Source of the DNA: a virus | IMG/VR virus record: IMGVR_UViG_3300011114_000942 | Location: 1-25,852 of that record | DNA length: 25,852 nt | Strand: one strand, 5' to 3' | Shown: piece after piece, positions 1 to 7,419 of the stretch | Layout: every line of letters begins with the position of its first letter | How positions within the stretch are numbered: position 1 is the first letter of the stretch | The notes under the pieces: generated by a model | What the model saw: only the letters and a program-made list of their open reading frames with translations | Databases searched by the model: none | What the model was told of the DNA's origin: nothing | Position numbers and translations under genes: made by a program

Positions 1-129
1 CACTATTCGTTCTGGGTATTTTGCTTGCGCAAGACAGTCTTTAATTGTTGGTACTAATTCAGGATCTCTATAAGCTGGTAGGTGTACAAAGATTTTATCT
101 TTAATATTATTTTTCTTTACAGTTTTCAT
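1..129 (-). CDS. GT60-type glycosyltransferase, second tandem copy, N-terminal fragment
   Basis: This is the first 43 codons of a gene that continues past the left edge of the window. After an 11-residue leader the peptide reads IFVHLPAYRDPELVPTIKDC. It aligns closely with the start of the complete neighbour (IFIQIAAYRDPELIPTIKDC), so the two are tandem paralogues. The YRDPEL block is typical of the GT60 polypeptide GlcNAc-transferase family (Pfam 'Glycosyltransferase (GlcNAc)'). The ATG (127-129) shares its A with the last base of the neighbour's stop, a TAATG junction that implies translational coupling. No Shine-Dalgarno is visible. The catalytic part lies outside the window, so intactness cannot be judged. 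Confidence 0.85.
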   Translation of the reverse strand, partial: MKTVKKNNIKDKIFVHLPAYRDPELVPTIKDCLAQAKYPERIV

Positions 130-1385
130 TAGTATTTAATTTCGTTCTCTATAATTTTAGTTTCCCACCCTTTAGACTTACTATGCGGCCAGACGGTCCA
201 TTTAAATGGCTTAGACTCTGTATTAAACTCTCTCCATATATGTACGAACTTATCGTTAGGGTCAGCGTTCATAATAGTAGCAATTTCTTGGGCATCTGCA
301 TCTTTACGAAACATATTATTATTATCTTTATCTTTAAACACTACCACCCAAAAGTCGTAATCGTTCTCTAGTAAATTTGGCCGATACACATCTATACAGT
401 ATTTATACATGCATGTTAGCTCTTTTTGAAAGGTCTCCTCGTCTATATACTTCACTGGCGGTAAAGTTTCGGAAACCACGTCTTTATGGAACTTTCTATC
501 TTTAAAGCTTACCCCTGCATATCTTTCAAACTGCTGTAAAGTTCTTTCTGTACCAAGACCGAATTTGCCATAATTAATTTGACTACTATCTTCTCCATCA
601 ACCCCTAATAGTATTTTTACTCTGTTATAACTAATACTATTGAGAGCGCCCCAATTTTGATGGTCATCCCAATGCTTTTTAGATCCAGCGCGGATGTACT
701 GATGCCACACAAGCGGTATATGAGGATGAAACAAATCATATCCGTGGGTATATGCTCTTACTGCTAAAGATATCTCTTCACCATGAAAGTAGAGCTCTTC
801 ATCATAAGGCACCTCGTTACAAAATTTGCCCCGCGTAAAAATAAAGTGGGCTGAAAGTGCGCGACTTGGTACTGGTTTAGTAAGCTCTTTCCAGCCCTTT
901 AATGTAGAGGGTCTTAAAAATATAGGTCCCTCTGGTAAGAAACGATCATAATTAATTTGCCAAGCTTCGTTTAATCTAGATTGAGGGTCGTTTTTAGGGT
1001 CATAACTACATAGATAAGTTGTGAGTAAGGGCTTTTTATATCCATCTTTTACCAGTCCTTTATACATTTTTACCACTGCTTTATCCCAATCTTGCACAAA
1101 ACGATGGTGTGAGTCTAATTGTAAGGTGTATGTCTCTCCTTTATACTGTTCCTGTATTTTCCGACGTATCCAGCAAGCGCCTTTTGTCTCAGTGTGAGGT
1201 ATATCTATTATTACAATATTAGGTATACCGGCAAGCTCGTCTATATTTTCCTCGGGGGAATGTTGCCACCCTATACAGAAATGCAATCTCTCCGGCTTTG
1301 CAGCGCGAGCAATACAGTCTTTTATAGTAGGAATTAACTCTGGGTCCCGATACGCAGCAATTTGTATAAAAATGGTTTCCCCCAT
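129..1385 (-). CDS. GT60-type polypeptide GlcNAc-transferase-like glycosyltransferase
   Basis: This is a 418-residue cytoplasmic glycosyltransferase with no signal peptide or membrane segment. Visible family features, in order, are: the N-terminal strand with YRDPEL (about 12-17); TKGACWIRRKIQEQ (67-80); LQLDSHHRFVQDWD (88-101), with D91-S-H93 as the probable metal/nucleotide-sugar DxD-like site; YFHGEEISLAVRAYTHGYD (199-217); and YGKFGLGTERTLQQFERYAGV (272-292). These match family GT60, whose characterised members transfer GlcNAc to hydroxyproline of Dictyostelium Skp1 or to Thr of trypanosome mucins. Residues 300-418 form an extension I do not recognise. It is the penultimate gene of the tail operon visible here, 44 bases after the spike gene, and overlaps the next paralogue by one base. 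A structural-protein target is inferred; the sugar and acceptor are unknown. Confidence 0.85.
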   Translation of the reverse strand: MGETIFIQIAAYRDPELIPTIKDCIARAAKPERLHFCIGWQHSPEENIDELAGIPNIVIIDIPHTETKGACWIRRKIQEQYKGETYTLQLDSHHRFVQDWDKAVVKMYKGLVKDGYKKPLLTTYLCSYDPKNDPQSRLNEAWQINYDRFLPEGPIFLRPSTLKGWKELTKPVPSRALSAHFIFTRGKFCNEVPYDEELYFHGEEISLAVRAYTHGYDLFHPHIPLVWHQYIRAGSKKHWDDHQNWGALNSISYNRVKILLGVDGEDSSQINYGKFGLGTERTLQQFERYAGVSFKDRKFHKDVVSETLPPVKYIDEETFQKELTCMYKYCIDVYRPNLLENDYDFWVVVFKDKDNNNMFRKDADAQEIATIMNADPNDKFVHIWREFNTESKPFKWTVWPHSKSKGWETKIIENEIKY

Positions 1386-1429
1386 AAGATATTATAGAAG
1401 AATTTACTAACTATTCAACTGTATTCAAC

Positions 1430-3430
1430 TCAACCTGGAACCCCGTCAATAGGTCCATTTGGATTGTTATTTAAAGAGCCGCCGGCGGTATTATAATGAT
1501 TTGTAGCTGCAAGGGCGGTTGCAGCTGCAGACCCACCATTAAGAGCGGTAGCTGCTGTTCTGACTGTTGCGGCATCTGTAACTAATGTCAACGGCAAGTT
1601 TTTAAAATAGTGAGTGTGTGGTTTATTAATTGCTAAGGTGCCGCCTGATATATTTACAATGTTGCCACTTGAAATAATGCCGCCGCCGGCTTTACTAATA
1701 GTTGCCCCAGTAATAGTATATGTGCTATCAGAAATTGTAGTTGACTCCGTTACTTGAAATTCTACTGGCGCAGTAACATGCTGTAAATACACTTCCCCGT
1801 TTGTGTACGTACCACCACCAATAATTACATTCTTACTAATACCCAAGTTATCATCTATTACCACTTGATTGCGGGATCTACTTCTAATAGACATTATATC
1901 AGCTATAATTGATAGATTAGTACCGCCATCGATGTTCATATCATCAGAAGAAGCAACGTTGACTTGCTTCCCCGCTAATGCCATTATAGTACCACCCATG
2001 TTAACTGGGCCTGTTGTTTTAATATCTATACCACCCGACCCTACTAACATACTCCATCTATTACCTACCGCCTCCGTAAGATTTCCACCAGGCATGTCAT
2101 CGATATGGGTATACTCAATAGCGTTTATAGTGGTTGTAACTATACCCGTACCACCAGAAATGACGTTTCTATAATTGGTTATTGTTTTTGCTGTGCCGTT
2201 ATATCTCGTGCTTGCAAAAGTATTAAACACTAATCCTACATTACTAAATTTATGCTTAGTAATTGTCTCTATATAGTTACCCCCAAACCCGAGTTGAGCT
2301 TCTGCAGCTGCTAAAGAATCGGCTTGTGCAGCTACTGTGCTTACTAAATTACTTTTGTCTTCAGTTTCTGGTTTAGCTAGTATAGTAGCAATAGCGGTAT
2401 ATGCTGTGACCCAATTATCTAAAGCGTTTTTATTTAAAGTACCTACTTTTAAAAAGTAATCTCCTTTTATTACATTATCATTATCCCTGCCAATAAAAAA
2501 ATTGCTATGGCCTCTTACGGTTTCGTATTTATCTTTCTGGGTTAATAGCTGAAAATTCTTAGGATTAAATAGAGCATTATAATCATTACCTAACTCTAGA
2601 TAGCCGCCGGCAAAGCTAGTTACTTTAAAACGCTCTCTATCGCTAGTGTTAATTATTTCTATAGCAGCTCCGCGTTGGTTAATAACCATTTTGTTACGGT
2701 ACGTTATAGTGTTAACATCTTCTGCAGGACGTCCAATCTTACTAACACTTTCAAATGTTTGAGGATAGTCTTGATATGGGCCGTCTTCAGATTGGAATAT
2801 ACTATTAAAATCATCTTCCCCTAAACTGTACCCCATATAAACAGGATAATAAGGTATACCATCTCTAAAAAACATCCAAACGTGGGCGCCTACATTAGGT
2901 ACTGAAAACACTCCCTTAGCGGCATTAGAATAAGTAGACGGACGGTAATTAGCTCCGTTAGGATTAACTGTATTAGTGTTATTAACTGTAGTATCAGTAA
3001 ATGCATCAGTTAACTTAGTTCCATACTTTTCATATATCGCCCCGGGCTTTTCACCCATTTTTTCATCATTAAGTCTTAAAGCTGACACGGTATCTGCAAA
3101 TGTAGACCCTGAAAGACTGAGCTGATAAGTAGCATCAGAAACCGAGCCAGTACTATAAAAGGCGTTATACAGTCCAGATGAACTAGCCCCTAACAAAGGA
3201 GCGCTGTATTCAGCCCATTGTAAGTTTTCTTTTAGTTCGTCTATAATTAAGCTTAAATCAGACTCTAAATTAAGACCAGGAAACTTAAACGAGCGATCTT
3301 TTTTAACTGCGTTCCATTTATCGTATATAGAGCCATTAATATGCGGAACCCATACCTTTACTCGGCCACGATGCTCAGGGTCGTTATTTTGCACTACAAT
3401 ACCTAGGTATGTTGAATTGTATTTGTTCAT
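1430..3430 (-). CDS. Baseplate central spike, gp5/VgrG-like (OB-fold plus beta-helix)
   Basis: This 666-residue protein probably forms the trimeric membrane-piercing spike under the tail tube. The N-terminus (about 7-32, YLGIVVQNNDPEHRGRVKVW) is the OB-fold opening shared by T4 gp5 and VgrG. The fold appears to resume at 176-200 (VPNVGAHVWMFFRDGIPYYP) after a long insertion. Residues 245-330 resemble gp5/VgrG post-OB strands. Residues 460-610 are short beta-rich repeats expected of a spike helix. An H-T-H triad (605-607) near the end recalls the metal-binding HxH tips of phage spikes. I see no lysozyme domain like that inserted in T4 gp5. The C-terminal 50 residues are Ala/Gly/Asn-rich. The start overlaps the stop of the preceding gene (TAATG). 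Confidence 0.8.
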   Translation of the reverse strand: MNKYNSTYLGIVVQNNDPEHRGRVKVWVPHINGSIYDKWNAVKKDRSFKFPGLNLESDLSLIIDELKENLQWAEYSAPLLGASSSGLYNAFYSTGSVSDATYQLSLSGSTFADTVSALRLNDEKMGEKPGAIYEKYGTKLTDAFTDTTVNNTNTVNPNGANYRPSTYSNAAKGVFSVPNVGAHVWMFFRDGIPYYPVYMGYSLGEDDFNSIFQSEDGPYQDYPQTFESVSKIGRPAEDVNTITYRNKMVINQRGAAIEIINTSDRERFKVTSFAGGYLELGNDYNALFNPKNFQLLTQKDKYETVRGHSNFFIGRDNDNVIKGDYFLKVGTLNKNALDNWVTAYTAIATILAKPETEDKSNLVSTVAAQADSLAAAEAQLGFGGNYIETITKHKFSNVGLVFNTFASTRYNGTAKTITNYRNVISGGTGIVTTTINAIEYTHIDDMPGGNLTEAVGNRWSMLVGSGGIDIKTTGPVNMGGTIMALAGKQVNVASSDDMNIDGGTNLSIIADIMSIRSRSRNQVVIDDNLGISKNVIIGGGTYTNGEVYLQHVTAPVEFQVTESTTISDSTYTITGATISKAGGGIISSGNIVNISGGTLAINKPHTHYFKNLPLTLVTDAATVRTAATALNGGSAAATALAATNHYNTAGGSLNNNPNGPIDGVPG

Positions 3431-4179
3431 TAGTTAGCTATTAGCGTTTGTGTAGTAAGCTGTTTAATAGTATTAATATTGTTATTGTTAAAGTCTACAG
3501 TAATACTCACATTTTCATTGTTGGCACTCAACTGCCAGTAGTAGGGCGTGAGTAAGTTGCCAATTACATTTGTGTTATAAGGCAAGAAACTAGAGAGGCT
3601 ACTATAGGAACTATTAACAGCGGCGGTAAGAGAGTTATTGGATGTAATTCTACGAGTCAAATCAGTGTCAGCCATTATAAGATTTCCGTCATTCGGGCTT
3701 ATATCTGTACCGGTTGGGCCGATATTAACTATATTAGCAGCAAATAAACTGTTAGCTACACTATAAAAGCTATCAATTGCACTGGATATATCCGCGCGTA
3801 TCAGACGAGATATTACCGGGCTGTATGGTTTTGTCTGTGTATTATTTAAGTTGTTAAAACGGGATATATAGTAAAGAGTTCCTACGCTTTCTGAAAAGAA
3901 CTGATAATAATCAGAAGCACTAAGACTCACCCCGCTTAGTATTAATGGATTAGAATAATATGTAACCTCATCCCACCAATATTTTTTCCAAAAATAGTTT
4001 AAGGATAATTGTGGAACTGCCATGAAAAACTCAATAGCAGCACCAATAGGGTTAGAATTAAATTGTACTGTATAGTACTGCTGTGCTACTGCTTGCTCTA
4101 ACTCGTATCCGTCAATAGTATACCCTACCCAATACTTGGTAGTGTTATAAAGATCGAATGTTCTTACTTCAGTTGCCAT
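3430..4179 (-). CDS. Unidentified baseplate-region protein
   Basis: I do not recognise this 249-residue protein. It is rich in Tyr, Asn and Ser and notably aromatic in the middle (about 45-75, including NYFWKKYWWDEVTYY). It has no signal peptide and no clear membrane helix. It sits between the hub candidate (8 bases upstream) and the spike gene, whose start it overlaps by one base. Co-translation with the spike suggests a baseplate protein, perhaps a hub or adaptor subunit, or a spike-loading factor. This rests on position only. Confidence 0.6.
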   Translation of the reverse strand: MATEVRTFDLYNTTKYWVGYTIDGYELEQAVAQQYYTVQFNSNPIGAAIEFFMAVPQLSLNYFWKKYWWDEVTYYSNPLILSGVSLSASDYYQFFSESVGTLYYISRFNNLNNTQTKPYSPVISRLIRADISSAIDSFYSVANSLFAANIVNIGPTGTDISPNDGNLIMADTDLTRRITSNNSLTAAVNSSYSSLSSFLPYNTNVIGNLLTPYYWQLSANNENVSITVDFNNNNINTIKQLTTQTLIAN

Positions 4180-4187
4180 TGTATTAA

Positions 4188-5720
4188 TTATGCTACAGTA
4201 TCCTGTATACGTATATCTTTATCAGAATGCGGCTTAACAGCAGTAATATTATTATTATAGCTAGTGTTAGTAAACTCGTGAGTTACCTTAATTGCAAACC
4301 ATTGTCCTAAAAGTTTTTCATCAAAATCTGCATCTATAGCGCCTGACACTCTGTCTAAGCCTATAAATACATTGCTACGTCTAAATGTACTGCCCGGTAC
4401 TGTAAAATTTAAGCAACCGTTTAAAAACAATGCCGATTTTAAGACTGCATTTCTAGCATCAGGGTAGCGATCAAGCTTTTCAGTACCATATGAAAAGGCG
4501 GTCTCTATCGAGGTGTTTTCTGTTTTTGACTTGTTGAGTGTAAGAAGCGCTTTAGGCTTAGTATTTACTTTAAACCTATCTACATAGTTTTTTTGGAAAA
4601 ATGACTTCATGTTTTCTATGTCATTCTCTTGAACATCTAAATTAAATTGCTTGTGCTTTGTAGAATTGCTTGCACATGGTTTACTAATAAATACAAAAGT
4701 ATTATCTACAGAGGCCATATCTACAAATTGAAAATTAGCTACGTTACTTGATTTACCCATGTATATATTACGTGCACCGGTCGGGTCTTGTGGTGTATGT
4801 CTTAACGATGGAATTATTACTGTACTAGCATTTTCAGACGTAATTAAAAACTGCTCATACTGTAACAGCCCTGCAGTTTGTTGATTATTAACTGCATAAC
4901 TCATGAGTTTAGATAAAGACTGCAAAGACCATGTCTTTGTGTATCTATCTCTAAAAAGTATAGCAGCGTCTCCTTCTATATTTCCAGTAATATTACTACT
5001 TACGTGCCGGTGAAGCAAGTAATCTAAATCCACTTGTGCAAAATTGTTTGTGGCCGGGTTATAAAATATATTACTCGCTCCGGGGTCCCAGTCTTTTGCA
5101 AAAACTTGAGGGCCAACTTTAGGCTCAAGTGTTATTTTTATAAGATCTTTTATCGCTAGCCCAGTCGGAACTTTACGAGTCTTATCGTCTATGTAAGCAC
5201 TTTTCCCTCTTAGCTCAGGCTTTAACTGGTATAACACACTATTTGTGTTCCAGTTAACTGTAGTTTCATTAAAAACTTGACAATCCGTTTCCCAAAAATA
5301 CAGCTTAAAGTATTTCTTTTGAGTGGTCGGCCCAACAGCTATATCCTCAACATCATATATAGAGAACATATAGCTCAATTCCCAGAGATCTGCAGGGAAC
5401 GGATCTTCATTCGCTAGTACCGAGTCTTTACTCTCTATAACAGGCTTTATGTTGACCATTAGCAAGTCTCTACCATCATTACGAAATTTATAGTTCGCAT
5501 CTTTATCAAAAAACTCGTTTGGACGTCTCTCAATAACATTCTCATTATTTTCTAATATAATATACCCTCGTTTGAACCAGTTTAGGGCAGACTCTTCAAT
5601 TACTAGAGAGGCCATCCCTGCAGGATTAATAGGAAACGCCAGGCCTTGAGTGTTGTATAGCGTAATTACAATTTCATAGTCCTGGTTATTAAGCCGGAGT
5701 CTATTTTTAATTGATGCCAT
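4188..5720 (-). CDS. Probable baseplate hub protein (gp27-position)
   Basis: This 510-residue soluble, mixed alpha/beta protein sits between the gp53-like gene and the spike module. Contractile systems encode the hub that links tube to spike (T4 gp27 and relatives) near this place. The N-terminus (NRLRLNNQDYEIVITLYNTQ) and the following strand-rich 150 residues would suit a hub beta-barrel. A long central stretch contains LLHRHVSSN (about 235-243). I see no motif that proves homology, so the hub call rests on gene order and size (T4 gp27 is about 390 residues). The start is 4 bases after the preceding stop. An alternative is a wedge protein. Confidence 0.55.
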   Translation of the reverse strand: MASIKNRLRLNNQDYEIVITLYNTQGLAFPINPAGMASLVIEESALNWFKRGYIILENNENVIERRPNEFFDKDANYKFRNDGRDLLMVNIKPVIESKDSVLANEDPFPADLWELSYMFSIYDVEDIAVGPTTQKKYFKLYFWETDCQVFNETTVNWNTNSVLYQLKPELRGKSAYIDDKTRKVPTGLAIKDLIKITLEPKVGPQVFAKDWDPGASNIFYNPATNNFAQVDLDYLLHRHVSSNITGNIEGDAAILFRDRYTKTWSLQSLSKLMSYAVNNQQTAGLLQYEQFLITSENASTVIIPSLRHTPQDPTGARNIYMGKSSNVANFQFVDMASVDNTFVFISKPCASNSTKHKQFNLDVQENDIENMKSFFQKNYVDRFKVNTKPKALLTLNKSKTENTSIETAFSYGTEKLDRYPDARNAVLKSALFLNGCLNFTVPGSTFRRSNVFIGLDRVSGAIDADFDEKLLGQWFAIKVTHEFTNTSYNNNITAVKPHSDKDIRIQDTVA

Positions 5721-5724
5721 ATTG

Positions 5725-6108
5725 TTACTGCTTTATTGACTGCAGCACATTCCGCACATACTGGGTCTTAAGTATTTTTAATTGGGTATTTGCTGCAGGG
5801 AAGTCAACCGGGTTAGTAATATGATTTACAGCGCAAATTAACCACCATAAAGATATAGTGTTATATACTTTATAGCTTATTAGAGTGTATGGTATTAAAT
5901 CGCTACCAACGGTATATGTAGTATAATACTCATCCGAAATTTCTTCCGGAAAGTTTACTTTTGCAAGTAAATTATAAAAGTACTGTTGGTTTTCGTTTTG
6001 ATAAACATTAAACAAATTTTCATATCTAAACGTATCTAACTCTATTAACTCAGTTAAATTGTTTTGCTTATAAGGCCCTGATGATAAAGCTGGTATATTA
6101 GTAGTCAT
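5725..6108 (-). CDS. gp53-like baseplate wedge protein (LysM-like)
   Basis: This is a 127-residue protein. The block at about 73-100 (YTLISYKVYNTISLWWLICA, followed by VNHITNP) matches the conserved core of gp53-type baseplate proteins and related LysM-like baseplate proteins. In these, 'ISYKxYGTxxLWWLILxxN' followed by an N-P turn is characteristic. The first 60 residues are polar and helical. In T4, gp53 locks adjacent wedges around the hub; a similar role is likely here. The protein is shorter than T4 gp53 (about 196 residues). Its start overlaps the stop of the gp48-like gene by one base (TAATG). Confidence 0.72.
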   Translation of the reverse strand: MTTNIPALSSGPYKQNNLTELIELDTFRYENLFNVYQNENQQYFYNLLAKVNFPEEISDEYYTTYTVGSDLIPYTLISYKVYNTISLWWLICAVNHITNPVDFPAANTQLKILKTQYVRNVLQSIKQ

Positions 6109-7418
6109 TATGGTTGTTCTTTACTAAACGAAACTGACACAACCCCTGAAGGATCTGCAGCGTATTGGAATATATTACGTGCGTTCTTTAACGCGCTTTC
6201 AAGAGTGAAAGATATTTTATAAGCTTCAGGTATCATTTTTATATTAGGCCCACCTTGAGTGGTAGAATTAACAGGGTCCCCTGTAGTAATGTCTATCAGC
6301 TTAGTGGATCCAATATTAACAACACTTAAGCCAGTTATCCAACATATAGGTAATTGCTTATATCCTGGTATTAAGGCTCTATAAAGACATGGAGGGTCTA
6401 ATAAGTTAATACCTTTTCTATTTGCTAAATTCTGATAGGTAAATAGATAGCAGAACTCCCAATTTTTACGTATGTCTGCTAGCTCTTGAGTGTTATAAAG
6501 ATAAAAACTACACTCTATTGAATCGGTCCCCGTGCCAGTAAACGATTGAGGGCTTTCACTAGCAACTAGACCACCACCAACTGCTAGCGCAATAGTACTA
6601 GCAGCCCCGGCAACTTTATACGCTCCCGCAAGCATGGAGAATATGTCAGGCCCGGTTTTTTTAGTGGCTGTTTCGACGCTTGTCGTCGCAGGTTTAGCGC
6701 CCTCTGTACCAGTTACTATTTCTTGTATACCTTGAATACCCTGCGCTAACGCTTGTTTCATTTGAGTTCCTTCGCCCCAAGCATTGTTTGGGGTCATCAT
6801 ATTTGCCGTGCCTAGGTACGGCATTACATAACTCCACCCGGTGGGCTCAATTGCATACAGTCCTTTATATACATCCAAACCTTGACCGCTAATACTAGAT
6901 GTAAGTTCCTGTTGATTTGCTGCCGCTAAAGCGGCTCCTTTAGCAGTAGCAGGAGTGGTTGATACCCCACTCTGTTTACTTTCTTTTTCAATTGCAGTAG
7001 TGGCAAAGCCTAGTATGTTATTTACAGCGGCCTTGAAGGCTCCGGGAACTCCGGCCACTGTTTGTCCGGTACGAGATAATCTAACTGTGTTAAGTCCCGC
7101 CCCGGTAATATTAGCAATATTTTCACCTGCTTGTCTTGCAATAACATTTACATTATCTTCTGCACCTCTAAGGGCGTATAACATGCCGGCCACTTCGCTT
7201 GATAATACTAATTTGTATTCTGTAAGCATTAGCTTTGGTATATAATTCCGAGCTTCCTTTTTAGATAGTGTCCAAGGATAGTCTTGATGTATGTTAACAC
7301 CACTTCCAGTTGTACCAGGCCCCGGTATTAAAATAGGCGCCCCTAGAGCTTCCGCCCTAAAGTCAGTTGCAAAACCAGAGTTGGACTTAGCTATATAAAG
7401 ATTTGATTCGTATGCCAT
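6108..7418 (-). CDS. gp48/gp54-like baseplate-tail tube junction protein
   Basis: This is a 436-residue protein. The C-terminal third has IECSFYLYNTQELADIRKNW (about 302-321), a helix with YQNLANRKGINLLDPPCLYR, and then a terminal strand with ALKNARNIFQY. This pattern resembles T4 gp48-type tail tube initiator/cap proteins, which sit on the hub and nucleate tube polymerisation. The middle (about 90-290) is Ala/Gly/Thr-rich with one hydrophobic stretch (AGAASTIALAVGGGLVA), probably a flexible or helical insertion. It follows the tape-measure candidate by one base, matching the T4 order 29-48. A gp54-like role cannot be separated from gp48 here. Confidence 0.6.
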   Translation of the reverse strand: MAYESNLYIAKSNSGFATDFRAEALGAPILIPGPGTTGSGVNIHQDYPWTLSKKEARNYIPKLMLTEYKLVLSSEVAGMLYALRGAEDNVNVIARQAGENIANITGAGLNTVRLSRTGQTVAGVPGAFKAAVNNILGFATTAIEKESKQSGVSTTPATAKGAALAAANQQELTSSISGQGLDVYKGLYAIEPTGWSYVMPYLGTANMMTPNNAWGEGTQMKQALAQGIQGIQEIVTGTEGAKPATTSVETATKKTGPDIFSMLAGAYKVAGAASTIALAVGGGLVASESPQSFTGTGTDSIECSFYLYNTQELADIRKNWEFCYLFTYQNLANRKGINLLDPPCLYRALIPGYKQLPICWITGLSVVNIGSTKLIDITTGDPVNSTTQGGPNIKMIPEAYKISFTLESALKNARNIFQYAADPSGVVSVSFSKEQP

Positions 7419-7419
7419 A

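Noticed and set aside
399-406. TATTTATA, an exact late-box complement
   Set aside because: It lies inside the glycosyltransferase coding region, and one 8-base match in AT-rich DNA is expected by chance.
1381-1429. Small gap with a direct repeat (TATTCAACTGTATTCAACT) between spike and glycosyltransferase
   Set aside because: Two 8-base copies in AT-rich sequence give no structure, promoter or attachment-site signal that I can defend.
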